Below, piece after piece: positions 29,616 through 35,716 of a DNA stretch of 37,856 bases (positions are counted from its first letter, which is position 1; every line of letters starts with the position of its first letter). The translations under genes and the position numbers were made by a program. Location of the stretch: assembly GCA_900770075.1 (NCBI GenBank), contig CAAGIZ010000048.1:1-37856 (forward strand), in the 5' to 3' direction. The notes beneath the pieces were generated by a model. That model ran no database searches. It was given only the letters and a program-made list of their open reading frames with translations, and was not told where the DNA came from. The stretch is from Spirochaetia bacterium. Its GTDB lineage: Bacteria > Spirochaetota > Spirochaetia > Treponematales > Treponemataceae.

Positions 29616-31037
29616 CTATTTCATCAGTTCCCGGTATTTACGGGCAAGCCTTGCAGATTTTTTGGCAGCAAGACCGCAGTAGTTTGCCGGGTGCTCAAAG
29701 AACTGGGCAGGATTTTCCACACCCAGTTTTTCCAGCTGGGCAGTAATGTCAGCGTATTCCTTTTCGTGAGTTTTGAGCACTTCAAAGAAAGTTTTTCCGG
29801 ATTTTTCAGCTTCCAGAGTAATCTGGCGGATAATTTCGTGTCCGTCGTTGTAGCCGGCTTCTCCCAAAAGGATGTATGCAGGCTCGGCAAGCACACCGCC
29901 CTTAACCTTTCCTCCGGCACTTTCAAGATTTTTAGCCATGTTGTCCCGGTCAGCCTGCAAACCTTTTACCACGCTGTTCATTCTGGAAACCGCCATAGTA
30001 AAACCTGCCACATAGTCGGCAATAAAACGCTGGCTTGCAGAGTTTGAAAGGTCGCGCTGGTGCTCGGAAATCTGATCCATATAGAAAGTCATAACCCTTG
30101 GACACATAGCCTTCCACAGGGACTTTACGTGCTCGCTGTTCCATGGATTGCGTTTCTGCGGCATGGTAGAAGACCCCACCTGAGTTGCAGCAAAGTACTC
30201 AAAAACCTCGCCGATTTCGGAACGCTGCAGGTTGCGAAGGTCATCCGCCAGATTGGCAATAATACCAAAGGCAACATTCATCTCCAGCAAAAGCCTCAGG
30301 ACATGCTCTGCTTCCACCAGCTGATTGGAATATTCAGAAGGTTTAAGACCTAAAAACTCAGTGTAGATGCGTTCCAGTTCCTCCGGGTCTTTTACAATCA
30401 TGGAAGGACCGTTGTAGGAACCCACAGGCCCTGCCAGCTTACCCACCAGGTCGTCAGAAAGTTCTTCGATTTTTAAGATTGACTTGCCAAGGCGGGCAAC
30501 AAATTCCGCAATCTCCCAGCCAAAAGTGATTGGTACAGCGTGCTGACCGTGAGTGCGTCCTACCTGAGGAGTGGCACTTTCCCTCTCGGCAATGTCGCAA
30601 AGATAGTTTTCAAGTTTTTTAAGTTCAGGAAGCACAACATTTTTAGTAACATCGCGCATACGGCAGGAAAGGGCAGTATCCAAAATATCAACAGAAGTAG
30701 CCCCCAGATGAATCAGCGGACCGATTTTAGAATCAACCTTAGTCTTCATAACGTTTACAAGGGCACGGATATTGTGTTTTGTTTTTTCTTCTTCGGCATA
30801 AACTTCTTCCGGGTCAATGGCAGCAGCAACTTCGTCCAAAGACTTTGCCAGTTCCTCCGTAAGTTCACCCCGAACCTTCAGATGAGCCTTAACAAGAGCC
30901 GCCTCGCATTTAGCACAGGAACGTATAGAAGCCTGCTCGGAAATATACCGGGCAAGTCCGTCAAAAACCGCCTTTTCCGAAAGAGAGTAGCGGTGGTCAA
31001 TACAAGAAAGATTTTCAAAAATGTTACGAGTTTCCAT
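29616..31037 (-). CDS. purB: Adenylosuccinate lyase
   Basis: Cleaves SAICAR and adenylosuccinate to release fumarate in purine synthesis. The 473-residue product carries the fumarase/aspartase superfamily regions: THGQH at 162-166 (catalytic His), GATSVDILDT and the signature loop GSSTMPQKRNP at 288-298 with the catalytic Ser. The C-terminal helix region ends RKYRELMK. It uses the longer eukaryote-like or Bacteroidetes/spirochaete-like PurB layout. There is no Shine-Dalgarno before the ATG at 31037, and a well-formed promoter ends 8 bases upstream, so a nearly leaderless mRNA is expected. It is a single gene with its own terminator. Confidence 0.96.
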   Translation of the reverse strand: METRNIFENLSCIDHRYSLSEKAVFDGLARYISEQASIRSCAKCEAALVKAHLKVRGELTEELAKSLDEVAAAIDPEEVYAEEEKTKHNIRALVNVMKTKVDSKIGPLIHLGATSVDILDTALSCRMRDVTKNVVLPELKKLENYLCDIAERESATPQVGRTHGQHAVPITFGWEIAEFVARLGKSILKIEELSDDLVGKLAGPVGSYNGPSMIVKDPEELERIYTEFLGLKPSEYSNQLVEAEHVLRLLLEMNVAFGIIANLADDLRNLQRSEIGEVFEYFAATQVGSSTMPQKRNPWNSEHVKSLWKAMCPRVMTFYMDQISEHQRDLSNSASQRFIADYVAGFTMAVSRMNSVVKGLQADRDNMAKNLESAGGKVKGGVLAEPAYILLGEAGYNDGHEIIRQITLEAEKSGKTFFEVLKTHEKEYADITAQLEKLGVENPAQFFEHPANYCGLAAKKSARLARKYRELMK

Positions 31038-31045
31038 ATCCGCAG

Positions 31046-31074
31046 ATTATAATAAATTACGCTCAAATTCTCAA
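31046..31074 (-). promoter_or_regulatory. Strong candidate purB promoter, near-leaderless
   Basis: On the minus strand TTGAGA (31069-31074), a 17-base spacer and a perfect TATAAT (31046-31051) lie 8 bases before the ATG. The predicted +1 falls within about 2 bases of the start codon. Confidence 0.7.
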
Positions 31075-31089
31075 TAAGACAAAAAAAAC

Positions 31090-31198
31090 GGGCGGTCCGG
31101 CACAAGTGCCGTCAGGCTTTCCATGGTTCCGGCATTCGCCTCCATTGCCGCCTGCCAGCAGCCGCCAACGGCTCCGCCGCCATTCCAATCCTTACCGC
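31090..31198 (+). repeat. GC-rich intergenic repeat element, copy 7
   Basis: It contains GGCTTTCCATGGTTCCGGC, TTCGCCTCCATT, ACGGCTCCGCCGCC and TTCCAATCC in the shared order. It lacks the GGAGCACAT and GGGCTAAG ends. The central palindrome is imperfect (TTGCCGCCTG against CAGCCGCCAA). It lies between the broken PIN gene and the purB promoter. Confidence 0.8.
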
Positions 31199-31224
31199 AG
31201 AACAGAAAGACATTCTCTGTCCAT

Positions 31225-31637
31225 TTACTGCATCAGCTTAATAAATTTCTGGGGCTCAATTGCAGGAACAGGAGAATTAAAAAAGTCCTTTATATTTCGG
31301 GTAATAATATAATCAAGGTTGTTGGTTTCTGCACAACGAATCTGCAAGCCGTCTTCCAGGTCTGTCATAACAGGATTCCGTGCAACAGAAAGGTAATCGT
31401 TACAGTCTTCTGCAATAACAGTAAAGTACGTACAAAGCAGAACTATAACGTTTTTTCTAGCCTGTACATCACAGGTTTTCTAAGGATAAAGAATAAATCA
31501 GAAATTGAATGAGCCGAAACATAACCATTGTGCTTTTTCTGTATGCAACTCTTAAACACCGAATAGGAAGAAGAAAACCATGGTTCCCTTTGCTGCACAA
31601 TATCAAGTACTATGTTCGTATCAATAAGAAGTTCCAT
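31225..31637 (-). pseudogene. PIN-domain (VapC-like) gene with one-base frameshift
   Basis: An intact gene would encode a PIN-fold endoribonuclease, the toxin type of many toxin-antitoxin pairs. The first frame, from ATG 31637, gives MELLIDTNIVLDIVQQREPW with the first catalytic Asp and SAHSISDLFFILRK, then hits a stop after 64 residues. A second frame continues the same domain without a gap: VIVLLCTYFTVIAEDCNDYL, MTDLEDGLQIRCAETNNLDY (acidic residues) and YIITRNIKDFFNS, ending at 31225. The two halves join if one A is added to the A6 run (T6 at 31451-31456 on the plus strand). The total length of 413 bases is one short of a full frame. No antitoxin gene was found next to it. Confidence 0.85.
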
Positions 31638-31691
31638 TCTAAAAAACTAACGATAGATTGTTTTAAGAAATCACAATTGATGGACTCCTTT

Positions 31692-31716
31692 ATTGTATCA
31701 CAAAACATTCTGTTTT
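31692..31716 (-). promoter_or_regulatory. Palindrome and -10 box upstream of the PIN gene
   Basis: A perfect inverted repeat AAAACA-TTC-TGTTTT (31702-31716) lies next to TACAAT on the minus strand (31692-31697), followed by AAAGGAG towards the PIN gene. It may be an autoregulatory operator left from a toxin-antitoxin locus. Confidence 0.4.
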
Positions 31717-31810
31717 AGAACTTTGCAATCGCTTAAAACAAAAATACCGCAATTTGTGCAGTTTTTCAAAAAAGTGCCGCCCCAAATAGAAAAAATAACC
31801 TGTTTTGGGT

Positions 31811-31816
31811 TATAAT
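31811..31816 (+). promoter_or_regulatory. TATAAT box 6 bases before pepF start
   Basis: A perfect TATAAT ends 6 bases before the ATG at 31823, and there is no Shine-Dalgarno between them. No good -35 was found 16-18 bases upstream, so this is weaker than the dagK and purB cases. Confidence 0.5.
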
Positions 31817-31822
31817 CTTCGT

Positions 31823-33625
31823 ATGAGTAACTCGACTATTCCTAACCGCAGCGAAATCCCGGCTTCTGACAAATGGGATCTTTCTACTTTGTATAAAAAT
31901 AAGGAGGAGTGGGAGGCTGACCTTGCCCGCATTGCTCCCCTCACCCAAAAATTTGCAGGTTTTAAAGGCAAACTGGGCAATTCTTCCCAATCCCTTCTGG
32001 AGGCCCTTAAAGCCTACGAAGAACTTTACAAAACTTTAGAAACCGTTTACTGCTATGCCAGCCTGTGCCACACTTCCGACGAAAGCAGCAGCACTTTTCA
32101 GGATATGGAAGGCAGGGCAATGATGGCTTATTCCAGTGCCGGTGCCGAAAGTTCATTTTTTTCCCCGGAGTTAATGGCAATTGACGAAAAAAAACTGTCT
32201 GACTGGCTTAACCTGCCGGAATTTGCCGATTACAAGGTCTTTGTTCAAAAGGAACTTCACGAAAAACCCCATGTTTTAAGCGAAAAAGAAGAAAAAATCC
32301 TTTCCCTTGCGTCCGAAGCCCTGCAAACCCCCGACAACGCCTTCAGCCTGCTTTCCAACGTAGACATGCAGTTTAAGGACGTTCTTCTGGACGGAAAAGA
32401 ACAGCCCCTTACTCAGTCCACTTTTTCTCTTTTTATAAGAAGTCAGGACAGAAAGGTTAGGGAGGATGCCTACAAAAAATTCTACAAGTCTTTTAAAGAC
32501 CATCAGAACGTAATTGCCTCCCTCTATGCAGGAAATGTAAATTCTGACGTATTCTACGCCCGTGCCCGGGGCTTTAATTCCAGTCTTGAAGCAAGCCTTT
32601 ACTCCAACAAGGTTGATGTTTCTGTATACCGCAACTTAATCGACACCGTGCACAAAAACCTTCCTGCCCTCCACGACTACTATTCCCTGCGGAAAAAAAT
32701 GCTGGGTCTTTCCGAACTGCGCCACTACGACGTTTACGTGCCCCTGGTAAAGGACGTGGAAACAAAAACCAGTTACAGCCAGGCTGTGGAAATCTGCAGG
32801 AATGCACTGGCTCCTCTGGGCAGGGAATACACAGACATCCTGTGCAACGGTCTTTTAAACGGCTGGGTAGACCGCTACGAAAACAAGGGCAAACGTTCAG
32901 GGGCTTTCAGTTCCGGGGCTTACCGGGGCTATCCGTACATTCTTTTAAACTACAAGGATGACGCTATCCGGGACGTGTTTACCATGGCTCACGAAGGAGG
33001 ACACTCCATGCACTCCTATTTTTCAAAATCCAGCAACCCTTTTATGTGCTACGATTACACGATTTTTGAGGCGGAAGTTGCTTCAACCTTTAACGAAGAG
33101 CTGGTCTTTGAATATCTTTTGAAAAACGCTTCTTCTAAAGAGATGAAGGTCTATCTTCTGGCAATGCGGGCCGATGACATTCTGGCAACACTGCACCGCC
33201 AGACCATGTTTGCAGAATTCGAGCTTAAAGCCCACGAACTTGTGGAAGGTGGCACACCTCTCAATGCAGAGGTTCTTCGGAAAACCTATCGGGAACTTCT
33301 GGTGCAGTACTTCGGGCCGGAAATGGTTTTTGAAGAAGAAAGCGACCTTGAAGGGCTGAGGATTCCGCATTTTTACAATTCTTTCTATGTCTATAAGTAT
33401 GCCACAGGAATTTCTGCTGCCCTTGCTTTGGCAAAAAGAGTTGTTTGCGGCGGTAAGAAAGAAAAAGATGACTATTTTAACTTCCTTAAATCTGGCGGCA
33501 GCCGCTATCCTCTGGAAAGCCTTAAGATTGCGGGGGTTGATATGTCTTCCACAAAGCCGGTTCAGGACGCTCTGGACACCTTTGCCCAGATTGTCAGGGA
33601 ACTTAAAGACACCGCCGGCTTTTAA
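31823..33625 (+). CDS. pepF: Oligoendopeptidase F (M3B family)
   Basis: A cytoplasmic zinc peptidase that trims oligopeptides. The 600-residue protein from ATG 31823 has the M3 zinc site HEGGHSMHSYF (H390, E391, H394) and the distal Glu in DYTIFEAEVASTFNEEL. The C-terminal helical part has FYVYKYATGISAALALAKR and FLKSGGSRYPLESLKIAGVDM, all typical of PepF. N-terminal WDLSTLYKNKEEWEADL is also a family marker. An upstream TTG at 31805 would add six residues but sits over the TATAAT box, so the ATG is preferred. No binding site precedes it, which suggests a leaderless mRNA. A hairpin follows its stop. Confidence 0.96.
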   Translation: MSNSTIPNRSEIPASDKWDLSTLYKNKEEWEADLARIAPLTQKFAGFKGKLGNSSQSLLEALKAYEELYKTLETVYCYASLCHTSDESSSTFQDMEGRAMMAYSSAGAESSFFSPELMAIDEKKLSDWLNLPEFADYKVFVQKELHEKPHVLSEKEEKILSLASEALQTPDNAFSLLSNVDMQFKDVLLDGKEQPLTQSTFSLFIRSQDRKVREDAYKKFYKSFKDHQNVIASLYAGNVNSDVFYARARGFNSSLEASLYSNKVDVSVYRNLIDTVHKNLPALHDYYSLRKKMLGLSELRHYDVYVPLVKDVETKTSYSQAVEICRNALAPLGREYTDILCNGLLNGWVDRYENKGKRSGAFSSGAYRGYPYILLNYKDDAIRDVFTMAHEGGHSMHSYFSKSSNPFMCYDYTIFEAEVASTFNEELVFEYLLKNASSKEMKVYLLAMRADDILATLHRQTMFAEFELKAHELVEGGTPLNAEVLRKTYRELLVQYFGPEMVFEEESDLEGLRIPHFYNSFYVYKYATGISAALALAKRVVCGGKKEKDDYFNFLKSGGSRYPLESLKIAGVDMSSTKPVQDALDTFAQIVRELKDTAGF

Positions 33626-33641
33626 AACACAAAAGAACGGT

Positions 33642-33666
33642 AAAAAATCGGCAAAGACGATTTTTT
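33642..33666 (+). terminator. Possible AT-rich terminator after pepF
   Basis: AAAAAATCG (33642-33650) pairs with CGATTTTTT (33658-33666) around a 7-base loop. The stem is poor in GC and its T run is part of the stem, so efficiency is uncertain. Confidence 0.45.
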
Positions 33667-33768
33667 CGAGGTGCCCATTTTTTTATTAAAGAAAAGAAAG
33701 TTTTCTGCCGATATGCAATCTGTAGTATTGTCAGAAAAAAATGCAAGGACAAGACCGAGGACGAAAGC

Positions 33769-34791
33769 ATGGAAAAATCTGAATTTTATTCATTCTACAA
33801 AAAAATTCCAAAGGCAGAACTGCACATTCACATCGAAGCGGTAATAAGCAAGGATTCCATTAAAAAGCTCTACTTAAAAAAGAACGGAACCGCTTTTTCC
33901 GATGCTGAGATGGAAAAACTTTTTTCGTACTCGGATTTAAACGGCTTTATCGGTGCCTTCCTTCAGGTTCAGGATCTGTTTACGGAAGTTGATGATTTTG
34001 ACCTTGTATTTGAAGACCTGAAAAACTATCTTTTGCGAAACGGCATAGTCCACTGCGAAGCTTTCTTTGCTCCTTCCGCCTTCATAAAAAAAGGCTTTTC
34101 TTACAGGGAGATGACCGAAAACTTTGCCAAAAACATCAGAAAAATCAAGGAAGAAACGGGCATTACCGTCTGGCTTTTGGGCGACGTAAGCAGGACTTTT
34201 GGTCTTGAAAATGCCGAAAACAACTTTAAAATGTTCACCGAAAATCCTTTTGAAGGCTTTATCGGAATCGGTCTGGGCGGGGCGGAATCAAAAGGGCCTT
34301 CTAAAGACTTCGGGCCGGTTTTTGAACGGGCGCTTTCTGCCGGTTACCATGCCGTTGCCCATGCAGGAGAAGACGAAGGCCCGGAATCAATCTGGGATGC
34401 GATTAAAATCTGCCATGCCCAGAGAATTGGTCACGGTATTTCTGCCGTTCAGGACGAAAAACTTATGGATTTTTGCGCCAAAAACCAGATTCCCTTTGAA
34501 GTGGCTCCCACCAGCAATGTCTTTACAAAAAAATACGTAAAATCCCTTTCCGAGCATCCTTTCCGTGCCTTTTTTGACCGGGGAATGTTGGTAACCCTCA
34601 ACACCGATGACCCCCTCTTTTTTGGAGCAGAACTTTTAGACGAATACTGGAATGCCTGCACCCAGATGAATTTTACAGACGAGGAACTTAAACAGGTCAT
34701 CTTAAACAGTTTTAAGGCTTCGTTTTTAAGCGAATCTGAAAAATCTGCTGCCTGTTCTGCAGTAGAAGAGGCCTGGAACGCCCGGAAATGA
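33769..34791 (+). CDS. add: Adenosine deaminase
   Basis: A zinc hydrolase converting (deoxy)adenosine to (deoxy)inosine in purine salvage. The 340-residue product keeps every catalytic element: zinc ligands H19 and H21 in KAELHIHIEA, H198 in AHAGE with catalytic Glu 201, H222 in RIGHG and the metal/substrate Asp pair D280-D281 in TLNTDDP. The usual Gly after the first motif (HxHLxG) is Ala here, a mild deviation. It could deaminate adenine or another purine, since family members differ, but the layout is ADA-like. AGGA precedes the ATG by about 7 bases. Its stop overlaps the start of a related gene by 4 bases. Confidence 0.93.
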   Translation: MEKSEFYSFYKKIPKAELHIHIEAVISKDSIKKLYLKKNGTAFSDAEMEKLFSYSDLNGFIGAFLQVQDLFTEVDDFDLVFEDLKNYLLRNGIVHCEAFFAPSAFIKKGFSYREMTENFAKNIRKIKEETGITVWLLGDVSRTFGLENAENNFKMFTENPFEGFIGIGLGGAESKGPSKDFGPVFERALSAGYHAVAHAGEDEGPESIWDAIKICHAQRIGHGISAVQDEKLMDFCAKNQIPFEVAPTSNVFTKKYVKSLSEHPFRAFFDRGMLVTLNTDDPLFFGAELLDEYWNACTQMNFTDEELKQVILNSFKASFLSESEKSAACSAVEEAWNARK

Positions 34792-35714
34792 CTTCCATTG
34801 CAGATTTTATAAAGCTTCCAAAAAGGGATTTTCTTTCAAGTCTGGACTTTGGGATGCGCTACCCTTCCTTTGTTCTGTGGTCGGGCTTTTATCTTCCGGG
34901 TTTTCCAGAGGATGGCTCCCCCGCAGACGCAGAAATGCAGGCTCAGGTGCAGGAATACACTTCCCTCAGGATTGCTTGCGCAGACGACATAAAAAAACTC
35001 CTCCTGCTTTCCGTAAACGAAAATCTTGCAGACTGCATCTGCCAAGCCCACTGTTCTTTAAATTTTGATTTTTTCAAAAACTGTGCAAATGACAGCATTT
35101 TTTATTCACTTCTGGAAAATTTAGTTCAAAAATACAGGGAAAAGTCAAAAATTTTTCTTTATCTGCCGGTGGATGTTTCAAAACTTTCGTCCATGGCTTC
35201 CCTGTCCTCAAAGATTATGGGAAAAATTTTCCCGGCCTTTGAAACTGATGTTTTTGAAGGCGTTTTTTTCTACGGATTTGACAAAAAGACGGCTGACTGT
35301 ATTCCGCCGGAAGTTTCCGAAATCCTTAACCTGGCAAAAAGCAAAAACCTGAAGATAAAGCTGGATGCCGGTCTTTCTCTTTCTGCGGACGGTCTTTTAA
35401 AACTCCTGCATTTTTTTGAACCCCGTCACCTTATAAATGCTGACTGTGGCTGTGATTCAAAAGAAGCGGTAAATTTTCTGAGAGAACAGGAAATTCAGGC
35501 CGTAATTACGCCGGAAACAGACTTTCAGGACAAAAAAAACGGCATAAAAGAAAAAGCAGAAAAAATGAGGACGCTTCTGGAAGGGGGAATAAAAACTTTC
35601 CCTGCAACAAAAAGCATCCTTTTTTACAACAAGTCCATAAGCCAGCTTGCCTGCGACCTGTGCAGCACCGGTCTTTTTACAAAAGACGAGATGATTTCCG
35701 TCTTGAGCCAGTAG
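34788..35714 (+). CDS. Adenosine-deaminase-like protein lacking catalytic residues (pseudoenzyme candidate)
   Basis: This 308-residue protein was not recognised as a named family, but it aligns with the upstream deaminase along its length. KLPKRDFLSSLD matches KIPKAELHIHIE, with L16 and S18 in place of zinc ligands H19 and H21. VFEGVFFYGFD matches FEGFIGIGLGG. KLDAGLS replaces AHAGED. MRTLLEGGIKTFPATKSILF matches FRAFFDRGMLVTLNTDDPLF, with the Asp pair lost. FTKDEMISVLSQ matches the FTDEELKQVILNS end. Thus no metal site remains. Its ATG overlaps the deaminase stop (ATGA), so equimolar coupled synthesis is likely. It may be a regulatory or structural partner; this is inference. Its stop lies 2 bases from the convergent mnmG stop. 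Confidence 0.8.
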   Translation: MTSIADFIKLPKRDFLSSLDFGMRYPSFVLWSGFYLPGFPEDGSPADAEMQAQVQEYTSLRIACADDIKKLLLLSVNENLADCICQAHCSLNFDFFKNCANDSIFYSLLENLVQKYREKSKIFLYLPVDVSKLSSMASLSSKIMGKIFPAFETDVFEGVFFYGFDKKTADCIPPEVSEILNLAKSKNLKIKLDAGLSLSADGLLKLLHFFEPRHLINADCGCDSKEAVNFLREQEIQAVITPETDFQDKKNGIKEKAEKMRTLLEGGIKTFPATKSILFYNKSISQLACDLCSTGLFTKDEMISVLSQ

Positions 35715-35716
35715 CC

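Noticed and set aside
33769..34791. Loss of function in the first adenosine deaminase because of HIHIEA instead of HxHLxG
   Set aside because: All zinc ligands and catalytic residues are otherwise intact; one Gly to Ala change is within plausible family variation.
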